Assembly (NCBI GenBank): GCA_964540025.1
Contig: CAZIKQ010000038.1
Location: forward strand, 1-17,488
DNA length: 17,488 nt
Direction: 5' to 3'
From: RGIG250 sp964540025
GTDB lineage: Bacteria; Bacillota; Negativicutes; Selenomonadales; Selenomonadaceae
In this document: piece after piece, positions 7,003-15,711 of the stretch
How the letters are laid out: each line of letters begins with the position of its first letter
Numbering within the stretch: the first letter of the stretch is position 1
Position numbers and translations under genes: made by a program
Notes under the pieces: model-generated
The model's database searches: none
What the model saw: the letters and a program-made list of their open reading frames with translations, nothing else
What the model was told of the DNA's origin: nothing

Positions 7003-8502
7003 ATGAAATTTATCAGCACCCGTGGCCTTGGCGCCACAGATAAAAGTCAGGCAATTGATTCGGCTGAGGCAATCATCCGGGGGCTCGCTCCCGACGGAGG
7101 ACTTTACGTTCCTGAGGAGCTTCCCAGAGTGCCGGCGGATTTTGCGGCGCAGCTGGCCGAGCTGGACTATGCCCGGCGGGCGCGCCGGGTGCTGTCCCTT
7201 TTCCTTACGGATTATACGGAGGATGAGATCACCGGCTGTATTGACCGGGCCTACAGCGGTAAGTTTGACGACGGCCGGATCGCCCCGGTAAAGCAGGTGG
7301 GGGATAAATCGGTCCTGGAGCTTTGGCATGGCCCTACCAGCGCCTTTAAGGATATGGCCCTTCAGCTTCTTCCCCAGCTCCTTTCCACCGCCCTGAAGAA
7401 GACCGGGAAGAAAAAAAGGGTCCTGATTCTCGTGGCCACCTCCGGGGATACCGGTAAGGCGGCTCTGGCCGGATTTGCCGACGTGGAGCAGACGAAAATC
7501 TGCGTATTCTATCCCGATGGAGGCGTCAGCGACATCCAGCGGCTTCAGATGGCTACCCAAAAGGGGGAAAATGTGGCGGTCCTGGCCATCAAAGGGAATT
7601 TTGACGATGCCCAGACCGGCGTGAAGAAAATATTTGGCGACGAGGCAGCGGCAAAAGAGCTGGCCGAAATGGGGGTTCAGCTCTCCAGCGCCAACTCCAT
7701 CAATTGGGGCCGTCTCGTTCCTCAGATCGTCTATTATTTCAGCGCTTACGCCGATCTGATTGCCGCCGGCAGAATCAAGGCCGGGGATACCGTTGACTTC
7801 ACCGTTCCTACCGGTAACTTCGGGAATATTCTGGCCGGTTTTTACGCCCGCCAGATGGGACTGCCAGTGGGCAAGCTTGTCTGCGCCTCCAATGCCAATA
7901 ACGTTCTCACTGATTTTATTCAGACTGGCTATTACGACCGCAAGAGAGAATTTTTTAAGACTATTTCCCCTTCCATGGACATCCTTGTCTCCAGCAATCT
8001 CGAGCGTCTCCTGTACCATCTTACCGGTGATCCGGCCAGGGTTGCCGCCTGGATGAAGGAGCTGAATGAAACCGGCGGCTATGATGCCGGTGAGAATATG
8101 CTGGCGCGGCTGGCCAATTATTTCTGGGCCGGCTGGGCGGATGATGCCAGGACCCTTGCGACCATCAAGGCGGTTTATGAGGAGCATGGCTACGTTTTGG
8201 ATACCCATACGGCTGTCGCCTGGGCGGTAGCCGAGGCGTACAGGGCAAAGACGCACAGCGACCGTCCCATGGTCATCGTTTCTACCGCCAGTCCCTACAA
8301 ATTCAGCAGCAGCGTTCTGGAGGCGCTGGGGGAGAAAGCCGCGGGCAAAGATGCTTTCGCTCAGCTGGAAGCTCTGGAAGAAAAGAATCCGGTTAAGGCC
8401 CCATTGGGTCTGGCCGGACTGAAAGGTCTGCCGGTGCTTCATAAGACGGTTGTTGAAAAGGCTGATATGCTGAAAGCCGTGAAGGAGTTCGCCGGAAAAT
8501 AA
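7003..8502 (+). CDS. thrC: Threonine synthase
   Basis: ThrC is a PLP enzyme that converts O-phospho-L-homoserine to L-threonine and phosphate, the last step of threonine synthesis. The 499-residue protein belongs to the longer, E. coli/yeast-like class of threonine synthases: it begins MKFISTRG and has LAPDGGLYVPEELP (28-41), the PLP lysine K116 in GPTSAFKDMALQLLPQLL, the phosphate loop TSGDTGKAAL (146-155), NSINWGRLVPQ and TGNFGNILAG. An upstream GTG at 6958 is possible, but ATG 7003 has AAGGAG (6988-6993) nine bases away and gives the family's normal N-terminus. It stands alone between its own candidate promoter and a strong terminator, away from other threonine genes. GCC is frequent among its alanine codons, in contrast to the upstream cassette. 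Confidence 0.96.
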   Translation: MKFISTRGLGATDKSQAIDSAEAIIRGLAPDGGLYVPEELPRVPADFAAQLAELDYARRARRVLSLFLTDYTEDEITGCIDRAYSGKFDDGRIAPVKQVGDKSVLELWHGPTSAFKDMALQLLPQLLSTALKKTGKKKRVLILVATSGDTGKAALAGFADVEQTKICVFYPDGGVSDIQRLQMATQKGENVAVLAIKGNFDDAQTGVKKIFGDEAAAKELAEMGVQLSSANSINWGRLVPQIVYYFSAYADLIAAGRIKAGDTVDFTVPTGNFGNILAGFYARQMGLPVGKLVCASNANNVLTDFIQTGYYDRKREFFKTISPSMDILVSSNLERLLYHLTGDPARVAAWMKELNETGGYDAGENMLARLANYFWAGWADDARTLATIKAVYEEHGYVLDTHTAVAWAVAEAYRAKTHSDRPMVIVSTASPYKFSSSVLEALGEKAAGKDAFAQLEALEEKNPVKAPLGLAGLKGLPVLHKTVVEKADMLKAVKEFAGK

Positions 8503-8511
8503 TACAAAAAG

Positions 8512-8555
8512 AAAATAGCGTCCCGCGCTTATCAATGCGAGGCGCTATTTTTTTT
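8512..8555 (+). terminator. Rho-independent terminator of thrC
   Basis: A hairpin of about 16 pairs (8512-8527 with 8536-8551) starts AAAATAGCG and closes CGCTATTTT, with one C/A mismatch and two G-T wobbles. It ends in eight T (8548-8555). It lies 10 bases after the thrC stop. Confidence 0.85.
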
Positions 8556-8561
8556 GCGTAA

Positions 8562-8595
8562 AAAAGGAAGCTGACTGGTTGGTCAGCTTCCTTTT
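8562..8595 (-). terminator. Terminator of the ClpX-like gene (likely bidirectional)
   Basis: A perfect 14-base inverted repeat (arms AAAAGGAAGCTGAC and GTCAGCTTCCTTTT) surrounds a 6-base loop, with A/T runs forming the outer ends of both arms. It begins 7 bases past the minus-strand stop at 8603. With the thrC terminator next to it, the convergent junction is sealed in both directions. Confidence 0.8.
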
Positions 8596-8602
8596 GGGAA
8601 AA

Positions 8603-9988
8603 TCAGTGGAAGATATAATCGGAGGAGCTGCTGTTAAGCTCCGTTTCCTTTTGGCTGTCACTGTCGCTTTCCGGCATTGTAACGGCCTTGGGCAGCTCGG
8701 GCAGGATGTCAATCAGCGGAGCGTCACCGTTCTTTACGCAGCCTACCGTGATGGTCACCCGGCGATGGCGTTCGTCCTTTGGTATATCGTACATGATATC
8801 GAGCATTATTTCTTCGAGGATGCCCCGGAGACTTCGGGCTCCGGTCTTTCTGGCGATGGCCCGGCGGGCCACTTCCCTGAGAGCCTCTACCGTAAAATCA
8901 AGCTCCACGTTGTCCAGCTTCAGCAGCTCCTTGTATTGGCGGACGGGAGCGTTCACCGGCTCCGTAAGGATGGTGAGCAGGGAGTCCTCGTCCAATGTTT
9001 CGAGGGTGCAGATGATCGGCAGGCGGCCGACGATTTCCGGGATGATTCCGAACTTCACCAGATCCTCGGGGGTTACCTGGCGGAGCAGATCATCGGTAGA
9101 GGGACGGTCGGCCTCGCCGGTGACGGCAGCCCCGAAGCCGATGGCGGAGGTGTTTTTCTTCAGCCGCTTTTCAATGACCTGGTCAAGTCCTACGAAGGCG
9201 CCGCCGACGATGAAGAGGATGTGAGTTGTGTTGACCTTTATGGTGGGAGCTTCAGGATGCTTTCGCTGGCCGTGGGCGGTGAACTCTACGTCAGAGCCCT
9301 CCAGCATTTTCAGCAGGGACTGCTGGACGCCTTCGTGGCCGGGGTCCGCCGTAATGGAGTTATTCTCGCCGGATTTTCTGGCGATCTTGTCAAACTCATC
9401 GAGGTAGATGATGCCGTGCTCGGTCCGCTCGATGTCCTGCTCGGCGGCGTAGTAGAGATTGCGGACCGCGACCTCCACATCGTTGCCCACATATCCCGCC
9501 TCGGTGAGACTGGAGGTGTCGGTGATGGCGAAGGGAACGTCGAGAAGCCTGGCCAGGGTCTGGAGAATGGCAGTCTTGCCGCAGCCGGAAGGGCCGATCA
9601 TAATCACGTTGGACTTGTCGATGACCGGGCTGTCATCCCGGCGGGTAGCATCGTACTTCATCCGCTTATAGTGGTTGTAGAGGGCAACGGAGAGAGTCTT
9701 TTTGGCCAGCTCCTGCTTTATAATGTACTTGTCAAGGTACTCCTTGATGATATGGGGCTTGTGCCTGGCGATGATTTCACCCAAGGGAATGCCGGTGGAT
9801 TTTTTCTTTTTTGGCTTGGCTGATTCTCTGGGCGCGGCTGCCTGAATCGCGTCGTAGGTCTTCTCAATACAGTCGCGGCAGATGCCAATTCCGGTCTGGG
9901 GACTGTATATTGGCATATCGTACTGGGAACGGATCGTTATTACGCGCCGGCACAGGCTGCAGATTTGCTTGTCGTTATTTTTCGCCAT
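8603..9988 (-). CDS. ClpX-family AAA+ unfoldase (orphan paralogue)
   Basis: The 461-residue protein has the whole ClpX plan. A zinc-binding domain carries C10, C13, C37 and C40. A basic linker (KPKKKKS, 58-64) follows. The AAA+ core has Walker A GPSGCGKT (132-139), pore loop GYVG (165-168), Walker B IIYLDEFDK (193-201), RKH loop (242-244), the IGF tripeptide (283-285) used to dock on ClpP, arginine finger in VGRLP (R322) and sensor 2 GAR (383-385). It should therefore unfold substrates and could feed ClpP. It stands alone, without clpP or tig, and departs from usual ClpX at GPSGCGKT (commonly GPTGSGKT) and GHEGVQQSLLKMLEG. A Ser/Asp-rich tail follows residue 440. It could be a second, specialised ClpX or the only one. 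ATG 9988 has AGAGGT six bases upstream; TTG 10018 is less likely. Confidence 0.88.
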   Translation of the reverse strand: MAKNNDKQICSLCRRVITIRSQYDMPIYSPQTGIGICRDCIEKTYDAIQAAAPRESAKPKKKKSTGIPLGEIIARHKPHIIKEYLDKYIIKQELAKKTLSVALYNHYKRMKYDATRRDDSPVIDKSNVIMIGPSGCGKTAILQTLARLLDVPFAITDTSSLTEAGYVGNDVEVAVRNLYYAAEQDIERTEHGIIYLDEFDKIARKSGENNSITADPGHEGVQQSLLKMLEGSDVEFTAHGQRKHPEAPTIKVNTTHILFIVGGAFVGLDQVIEKRLKKNTSAIGFGAAVTGEADRPSTDDLLRQVTPEDLVKFGIIPEIVGRLPIICTLETLDEDSLLTILTEPVNAPVRQYKELLKLDNVELDFTVEALREVARRAIARKTGARSLRGILEEIMLDIMYDIPKDERHRRVTITVGCVKNGDAPLIDILPELPKAVTMPESDSDSQKETELNSSSSDYIFH

Positions 9989-10026
9989 ATGTTTACCTCT
10001 ATCAGTCTGGTTTTTCAAAAGTGACT

Positions 10027-10055
10027 AATATATTATCCATAAATTTTTAAGGCAA
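10027..10055 (-). promoter_or_regulatory. Candidate promoter of the ClpX-like gene
   Basis: On the minus strand, TTGCCT (10050-10055) and TATATT (10027-10032) are separated by 17 bases, about 40 bases before the ATG. The region is AT-rich, so other -10 choices exist (TAATAT). Confidence 0.45.
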
Positions 10056-10084
10056 TGCAAGGATTTTTTCCGTCAGCTGTAAAT

Positions 10085-10113
10085 TTGTCATCTTGTTTTG
10101 GCTGTGGTATAAT
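10085..10113 (+). promoter_or_regulatory. Strong promoter of the yybS-gdpP-rplI-lonC-dnaB unit
   Basis: TTGTCA (10085-10090), 17 bases, then a perfect TATAAT (10108-10113) with an extended TGG at 10105-10107. It is divergent from the ClpX-like gene and about 60 bases before the yybS ATG. It probably drives the following genes, since no terminator is evident before dnaB. Confidence 0.8.
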
Positions 10114-10176
10114 ACCGAGATGAAAATTTTGGGTTACCTTGCCTAAATCGTATATTTGACAGGTACGGAGGTATAT

Positions 10177-11130
10177 ATGGCGACAAGGGTTTCGTCCTTG
10201 ACAGAAAGTGGTATATTAGCGGGTATTACCGTAGTTATGGCAATAGTAGCCATGTATGTTCCCCTGCTGGGAATACTGGCCGTTCTTTTGTGGCCGCTGC
10301 CCATGATCCTGCTTCTGGTTCGTCATGGAATTAAGTGGGCGCTTATGTCCGTGGCTACGGCTATTGTGGTGACGGCGGCGCTGGTGGAGCCGATGGCGTC
10401 CCTTCGCCTCGCCGTGTCTTTTGCCCCTACGGGATTAGCTCTGGGAATTGGTTATCGCAATCGCTGGTCAGGAGTTAAAATTTTCTCCGTAGCCACCTTT
10501 GCCTCCATTATCGCCAAGGGGCTGGGGCTGTATATCGTGTTCCTGCTCACCGGTATCGAGCCGTTCTCCGGGCAGCTGGAGCTCATGCCCCAGCAGTTTG
10601 AGCAGTCGGTGGCAATGTACCAGTCCATGGGTATGAGTCCGGAACAGATCGAGGAGGCCCGCCGGAACTTTTCGGAAAACCTGAAGATGATCGCCCTGCT
10701 GCTGCCGATGGTAGTCCTGATTATGGGCATACTGGACACGGCTTTGAATTTCTGGGCCGGTGGCATTCTGCTCAGGAGATTTGGCGAGCCGGTTCCCGTT
10801 TTCCCAAAATTTACCGAATGGCGCCTTTCCTCCTTCTTTGCCTATCTTTACGCTTTCAGTATTTTGGGAATGTATTGGGGAAATGCCCACGATATTCCCC
10901 TGCTGTACAAGATTGCCGTGAATATGAACATGGCGGGGACTGTTGCCGGGCTGGTGCAGGGGGTCTCCGTATTTCAGGCGGCGGCAGCCCATTACAAATG
11001 GAAATCCTTCATGTCGAATATTCTGTTGATCCTGCTGGTGCTCAGTGGCATTGGCACGCAAATCATTGTGTTTACCGGACTTTTTGATACGGTGTTTGAT
11101 TATCGCCGCCGTTTGGGCTGGCAAAAGTGA
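10177..11130 (+). CDS. YybS-like polytopic membrane protein (DUF2232)
   Basis: A 317-residue integral membrane protein with around seven or eight hydrophobic stretches. Clear segments lie at about 11-48, 52-90, 101-126, 170-195 and towards the C-terminus (MSNILLILLVLSGIGTQIIVF). A hydrophilic loop occupies about 130-168 (PQQFEQSVAMYQSMGMSPEQ). The family (DUF2232) is typically found directly upstream of gdpP and rplI in Firmicutes, as here; its molecular role is not known to me, and a transporter-like fold similar to ECF S components has been suggested for the family. ATG 10177 has GGAGG (10167-10171) five bases upstream and is preferred over the TTG at 10156, which lies before that site. The next gene starts 33 bases later. 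Confidence 0.82.
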   Translation: MATRVSSLTESGILAGITVVMAIVAMYVPLLGILAVLLWPLPMILLLVRHGIKWALMSVATAIVVTAALVEPMASLRLAVSFAPTGLALGIGYRNRWSGVKIFSVATFASIIAKGLGLYIVFLLTGIEPFSGQLELMPQQFEQSVAMYQSMGMSPEQIEEARRNFSENLKMIALLLPMVVLIMGILDTALNFWAGGILLRRFGEPVPVFPKFTEWRLSSFFAYLYAFSILGMYWGNAHDIPLLYKIAVNMNMAGTVAGLVQGVSVFQAAAAHYKWKSFMSNILLILLVLSGIGTQIIVFTGLFDTVFDYRRRLGWQK

Positions 11131-11163
11131 GGAGCTATTGATTCGGGAAGGTGGTGATCCTCT

Positions 11164-13146
11164 ATGCCAAGAAACCTGTCTGCCGTCATCGATGCGATTT
11201 TGTTTTTGGTGGTGACGGCGGCGCTTGCGGGGACAATTTTTATCTACAATACTTTTCTTGGCCTGGCGTCAGGGCTTTTATGGTTCGTTATGCTCCTGTT
11301 CGCCATCGATCGCTGTAAGGACCGGGATAAAAAGATAAAACGATATTTTCGGGATGTTATCAGCAATGTAAACAGTCTGACCAATTATGCCATCGAGGGA
11401 TTGCCGCAGGCTATTTTTCTGCTGAATTCCACCGGCAGATTGGAGTGGTCAAATCAAACTCTTTTTGATGAGAGATTTTTGGGGCGCAAGGTGGAACCCG
11501 GTGAGCAGATGACGGATTTTTGGTCGGAGTTACCCGTCTCCGCCTGGGGCAGTGAGGGAGAAGCTGTTTTTGCCGTGGGGGATCGCTGGTATAGCGCCGT
11601 GTATCGGCCCGTGGTAACTGAAGGCGGTTCCAGCTGTCTTATGGCGTACTATGTTGTAGAAGTGACTGAGACGGAGAAAATGCGCCGCGATTACGCTGAT
11701 TCCCGGGCGGTTATTTGCTACATTCAGGTGGATAATGCAGACGAGATTTATCAGGGACTCAGTGAGACGGAACGCACGGTACTGATGTTCTCCATCAATA
11801 AGGCCCTCGACGAGTGGTCTCATTGCCTGAACTGTTACGTCCGCCGGATCAGTGATGAAAGTTATGTGGCCATCATGGAGCGGCGGGAGCTTGATAAAGC
11901 CATTGAGAATAAGTTTGAGGTTCTCGACAATGTCCGCCTCATCAAGGGGGCAAACAAGATTCCGGTAACTCTTTCTATAGGTATCGCCTGCGCTGATTCT
12001 GATAATACGGCAAATCTGGGCATAAAGGCGCAGAAACAGCTGGATCTGGCCCTTGGCCGCGGCGGCGATCAGGTAGCGGTTCTCATAGACGGAAAGACCC
12101 AGTTCTTTGGGGGAAAGGCGAAGGCTGTCGAAAAGCATACCCGCGTCCGTTCCAGAGTCGTTGCCCACGCCCTGAGAGAGCTGATGGAAAACTCAGACGA
12201 GGTCTTTATCATGGGTCACCGCAACGAAGACTTTGACGCGGTCGGCGCGGCAATGGGCGTGGCAAAGATGGCGCAAAAGCTGGGCCTGCCGACTCATGTT
12301 GTGCTGTCCGATGTGAATAGCGGTATCGATAAGTTTGTAGATATGGCAAAGGAGAAGGGGATATTCAAAGAGATCTTCGTCAGCGAACGGGAGATTCCGC
12401 AGAGTATGGGCAATAACCCGCTGCTGGTGGTGGTGGATACCCATATTCCCCACTTGACGGCGGTACCGTCGCTCATTTCCCGTATTTCGGAGGTGGTTGT
12501 GATAGATCACCATCGGAAGAGCGAAAACAGCATTGAGAAGCCAACGCTGATTTATCTTGAACCGTCGGCATCCTCCTCCAGCGAGCTGGTAACCGAGCTG
12601 CTTATGTATTTTGATGACGCATTGGCCTTGGGCAGGTATGAGGCTACAGCTCTTTACGCGGGAATCGTTGTGGACACGAAAAATTTTACCGTTCAGTCAG
12701 GGGTCAGAACCTTCGAGGCGGCGGCGTATTTGCGCCGTGGCGGAGCCGACCCTGTTCTCGTCCGCCGGCTGTTCAGTACCGACTATGAGACGAATTTATT
12801 GATCGCCAAGACAGAATCTGCCGCAAAGCTCTACAATGGCGGTCTGATTGTTACCACCTGCCCCGAATCGGAGAATAATACATCGATAATAGCGGCTCAG
12901 GTGGCCGATGCCATGCTGCGCATTGAAGATGTCAGAATGAGTATGGTTCTGTTCCATATCGGTAAGGATGGGGTAGGGATTTCTGCCCGCTCTACCGGAA
13001 ATCTCAATGTTCAGGTGATCATGGAGGAATTCGGCGGCGGAGGTCATCAAAATGTTGCCGGAGCTCAGCTGAAGGGCGTGGACATTCACGACATTGAAGA
13101 TAAGCTGGTAATGGTTTGTAAAAAATATCTTGAGGAGAATGGTTGA
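11164..13146 (+). CDS. gdpP: c-di-AMP phosphodiesterase GdpP
   Basis: GdpP is a membrane protein that hydrolyses the second messenger c-di-AMP to pApA. The 660 residues match the family. Two membrane helices lie at about 9-48, a degenerate PAS domain at about 72-170, and a degenerate GGDEF domain at about 180-310 in which the signature is lost. The DHH/DHHA1 phosphoesterase follows. Metal-binding motifs are intact: GHRNEDFDAVGAA (351-363, H352, D356, D358), VVDTH (D425), VIDHHRKSE (447-455) and D504 in IVVDTKNF. The DHHA1 signature EFGGGGHQNVAGAQ is near the C-terminus. The RBS AAGGTGGTGATC precedes ATG 11164. It lies between yybS and rplI, the standard Firmicutes arrangement, and ends two bases before the rplI start. 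Confidence 0.95.
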   Translation: MPRNLSAVIDAILFLVVTAALAGTIFIYNTFLGLASGLLWFVMLLFAIDRCKDRDKKIKRYFRDVISNVNSLTNYAIEGLPQAIFLLNSTGRLEWSNQTLFDERFLGRKVEPGEQMTDFWSELPVSAWGSEGEAVFAVGDRWYSAVYRPVVTEGGSSCLMAYYVVEVTETEKMRRDYADSRAVICYIQVDNADEIYQGLSETERTVLMFSINKALDEWSHCLNCYVRRISDESYVAIMERRELDKAIENKFEVLDNVRLIKGANKIPVTLSIGIACADSDNTANLGIKAQKQLDLALGRGGDQVAVLIDGKTQFFGGKAKAVEKHTRVRSRVVAHALRELMENSDEVFIMGHRNEDFDAVGAAMGVAKMAQKLGLPTHVVLSDVNSGIDKFVDMAKEKGIFKEIFVSEREIPQSMGNNPLLVVVDTHIPHLTAVPSLISRISEVVVIDHHRKSENSIEKPTLIYLEPSASSSSELVTELLMYFDDALALGRYEATALYAGIVVDTKNFTVQSGVRTFEAAAYLRRGGADPVLVRRLFSTDYETNLLIAKTESAAKLYNGGLIVTTCPESENNTSIIAAQVADAMLRIEDVRMSMVLFHIGKDGVGISARSTGNLNVQVIMEEFGGGGHQNVAGAQLKGVDIHDIEDKLVMVCKKYLEENG

Positions 13147-13148
13147 AA

Positions 13149-13592
13149 ATGAAAGTTATACTTAATCAGGATGTAAAGGGTCTGGGCAAGAAGGGCGAAA
13201 TCGTTGAAGTTTCCGAGGGCTATGGCCGCAACTTCCTGCTGCCGAAAAAGCTGGCTGTTCCGGGAACGGAATCCAACATCAATATAGCGAAGGCGAAGGC
13301 CGGCTCCGCCGCCAGGAAAAAAGCCATGGAAGCCGACGAGGCAAAGTTACTGGCGGCCCAGCTGGCCAAAGTGGCGGTGACCCTGAAGGTGAAAATCGGC
13401 GAAGGGGGCAAGCTTTACGGCTCCATAACTGGCAAGGATGTGGCCCAGGCTCTGGCCAAAGACGGTATTGAAGTTGACAAGCGGAAGATTTCCCTTGACC
13501 GGGAAGTTACCGGTGCCGGGGAATATACGGCGACGATCAAGGTACACGCTGACACTGCAGCCCAGATAAAGGTGACCGTTGCCGAGGGCTGA
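13149..13592 (+). CDS. rplI: 50S ribosomal protein L9
   Basis: The 147-residue protein binds 23S rRNA in the large subunit. It has the L9 N-terminal signature MKVILNQDVKGLGKKGEIVE and GYGRNFLLPKKLAVP, a long central helix (about 45-75, rich in A, K and E) and the C-terminal domain with GKLYGSITGKDVAQAL. ATG 13149 gives the universal MKVIL start. A TTG at 13143 would add two residues and sits closer to GAGGAG (13132-13137), but it would overlap the gdpP stop and depart from the family. Translation is probably coupled to gdpP either way. Confidence 0.97.
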   Translation: MKVILNQDVKGLGKKGEIVEVSEGYGRNFLLPKKLAVPGTESNINIAKAKAGSAARKKAMEADEAKLLAAQLAKVAVTLKVKIGEGGKLYGSITGKDVAQALAKDGIEVDKRKISLDREVTGAGEYTATIKVHADTAAQIKVTVAEG

Positions 13593-13621
13593 CCACTTTT
13601 TGGAAGGATAAATAATACCAG

Positions 13622-15595
13622 ATGGGTTTTTTTGACTTTTTTCGTCACAAGAAAGCTAAAGAGAATAAGAGGGATGTTTCCCTTAACGAGGCTGCGGAAA
13701 AAAAGAATCCCCCGGATCCTCTGGACAGAGAGATTGAGACGATATTTAATTTGCTGGTGGAGGAGTGGGGCGCTGACCAGATCGTAATCAAAGCCGGGAA
13801 GCTTGATGCAATGGCCCTGCTCCGCTCGGAAAAGCGGGGGGAGCGGGTGCTGGCTATGGAACGGCTCGTTGAGGCTGATCCAACCATTGACCACGTGCCA
13901 TCGGACAAAGAGATACCGGAGATCCTCACGCTGCTATCGGAGCATATTGCCGACAAAATTGCCCGCCGGACCATGGAGGACAAGATCGAACAGCAAATAG
14001 AGAAAAAGCTGGAAGAAAATCATAACGACTATGTAAAAGATATCCGTAAGCAGGTTTTGGAAGAGGAAAAGGGAGGAATGGAATCTCCCCAGGCGGCAAA
14101 AAAGCGGGAAAAACTGGAGGCGCTGGAGAAAATTTCCCTTACCCAGTCAATCCTGGAAATTCTCCGCCCCAAGGCCCTGGATGAGATCGTTGGCCAAGAG
14201 GCGGCGGTAAAGGCCCTGCTGGCAAAATTATCGTCGCCTTACCCCCAGCACCTCATACTGTACGGCCCGCCGGGAATTGGTAAAACCACTGCGGCAAGGT
14301 TAGTCCTGGAAGCGGCAAAAAAGGTATCCCATGCCCCCTTTGCCCCGGAAGCTCCCTTTGTGGAGACTGACGGAACCACGCTCCGCTGGGACCCCAGGGA
14401 CATGACGAATCCTTTGCTGGGCTCCGTTCATGACCCTATTTATCAGGGAGCAAGGCGTGATCTGGCTGATAACGGGGTGCCTGAGCCAAAGCCGGGACTG
14501 GTGACAGACGCTCACGGCGGCATTCTCTTCATCGATGAAATCGGTGAGATGGACGAGCTGTTGCAGAATAAGCTGCTCAAGGTTCTCGAGGACAAGAGGG
14601 CGTATTTTGAGTCTGCTTACTTTGACCCGACCGATGAAAAGGTTCCTCCGTATATCAGGAAGCTGTTTGAAGAGGGGGCGCCGGCGGATTTTGTTCTGAT
14701 AGGAGCCACGACCAGGGAAGCGTCCCACATCAACCCGGCGTTACGCTCCCGCTGTGCGGCCATATATTTTGAACCCCTTACTCCGGCGCAAATAGTTGAG
14801 CTGCTGCTGAAGGCCGCGGAGAAGCTGTCGGCGATTCTCAGCCGGGAAGCGGCAGAGCTCATTAGTGAATACACCGTAGAGGGCCGAAAAGCCGTGGGGA
14901 TACTGGCCGACGCGTACAGCCTGGCCGTCAGCCGTCTGGCTGACGGTGAACCAACGGAGAATGTAGAAATCCTTCTCGATGATATTCGGGAGGTGGTAAG
15001 GGTCAGCCGGCTTTATCAGTACGTCACAAAAAAAGCCTCGGACACCTCAGCGCAAGGGCATATATTCGGCCTTGGCGTGTCGGGATTTCTTGGCTCGGTC
15101 ATCGAGATTGAGGCAGTGGCCTTTCCGGCCAGAGAAAAGGGGAAGGGAACAGTCCGCTTCAATGAAACAGCCGGATCAATGGCAAAGGACTCTGTCTTTA
15201 ATGCGGCCAGCGTGCTGCGACGGATTACCGGACAGGACCTGGCGGATTTTGATGTTCACATCAATGTTATTGGCGGCGGGAACATTGACGGGCCGTCCGC
15301 TGGTACGGCAATCCTTTCCGCCCTTGTTTCCGCTGTTACCGGCCGGAAAATCAGGCAGAACGTAGCGGTAACCGGTGAAATTGCCCTGAACGGAAATGTC
15401 CGTCCCGTGGGGGGAGTGCCGGAAAAAGCCTATGGCGCCGCTCAGGCGGGGATGAAAACCATGGTAATCCCCTGGGAAAACCGCAGTGATATCCCCTCAG
15501 GGCACTTGGGGATGGACATACATCCCGTTAAGACTGCTGAAGAGGCCTTTGCGCTCATTTTTGAAGAGCAGGACAAACAGGGCGTTGAAGACTAA
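13622..15595 (+). CDS. lonC: ATP-dependent Lon-family protease LonC
   Basis: A 657-residue soluble AAA+ protease. Instead of the LonA N-terminal domain it has a charged, probably coiled-coil region (about 105-170), then AAA+ with Walker A GPPGIGKT (215-222), Walker B ILFIDEIGEMDELLQNK (301-317) and GATTREASHINPALRSRC (361-378). The S16 protease domain follows from about 480. The catalytic dyad is S559 in GGNIDGPSAGTA and K602 in GGVPEKAYGAAQAG. This architecture, and its place between rplI and dnaB, match the LonC family described from endospore-forming clostridia and relatives. No membrane helix is seen, so it differs from archaeal LonB. GGAAGG (13602-13607) is 14 bases upstream of the ATG, a rather long spacing, but no better start exists. 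The substrate is unknown. Confidence 0.9.
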   Translation: MGFFDFFRHKKAKENKRDVSLNEAAEKKNPPDPLDREIETIFNLLVEEWGADQIVIKAGKLDAMALLRSEKRGERVLAMERLVEADPTIDHVPSDKEIPEILTLLSEHIADKIARRTMEDKIEQQIEKKLEENHNDYVKDIRKQVLEEEKGGMESPQAAKKREKLEALEKISLTQSILEILRPKALDEIVGQEAAVKALLAKLSSPYPQHLILYGPPGIGKTTAARLVLEAAKKVSHAPFAPEAPFVETDGTTLRWDPRDMTNPLLGSVHDPIYQGARRDLADNGVPEPKPGLVTDAHGGILFIDEIGEMDELLQNKLLKVLEDKRAYFESAYFDPTDEKVPPYIRKLFEEGAPADFVLIGATTREASHINPALRSRCAAIYFEPLTPAQIVELLLKAAEKLSAILSREAAELISEYTVEGRKAVGILADAYSLAVSRLADGEPTENVEILLDDIREVVRVSRLYQYVTKKASDTSAQGHIFGLGVSGFLGSVIEIEAVAFPAREKGKGTVRFNETAGSMAKDSVFNAASVLRRITGQDLADFDVHINVIGGGNIDGPSAGTAILSALVSAVTGRKIRQNVAVTGEIALNGNVRPVGGVPEKAYGAAQAGMKTMVIPWENRSDIPSGHLGMDIHPVKTAEEAFALIFEEQDKQGVED

Positions 15596-15711
15596 TTAAA
15601 AAGACTGCTGAGGCCTCCGGATTATAGCGGTGTCTCTACAGGCAGAGGGAATGAAAACAGTCCGGGTCGTTTTCGTAAGCGACAGCATTGTAAGGATTGG
15701 ATGGTGATGAT

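Noticed and set aside
6832..8535. 567-codon open frame on the minus strand opposite thrC
   Set aside because: thrC on the plus strand has a clear RBS, intact motifs and a terminator. The antisense frame spans that terminator and shows no family features.
8579..9823. 414-codon open frame on the plus strand opposite the ClpX-like gene
   Set aside because: It is fully antisense to a gene with all ClpX motifs. Its translation has no recognisable domain and is an artefact of GC-biased third positions.
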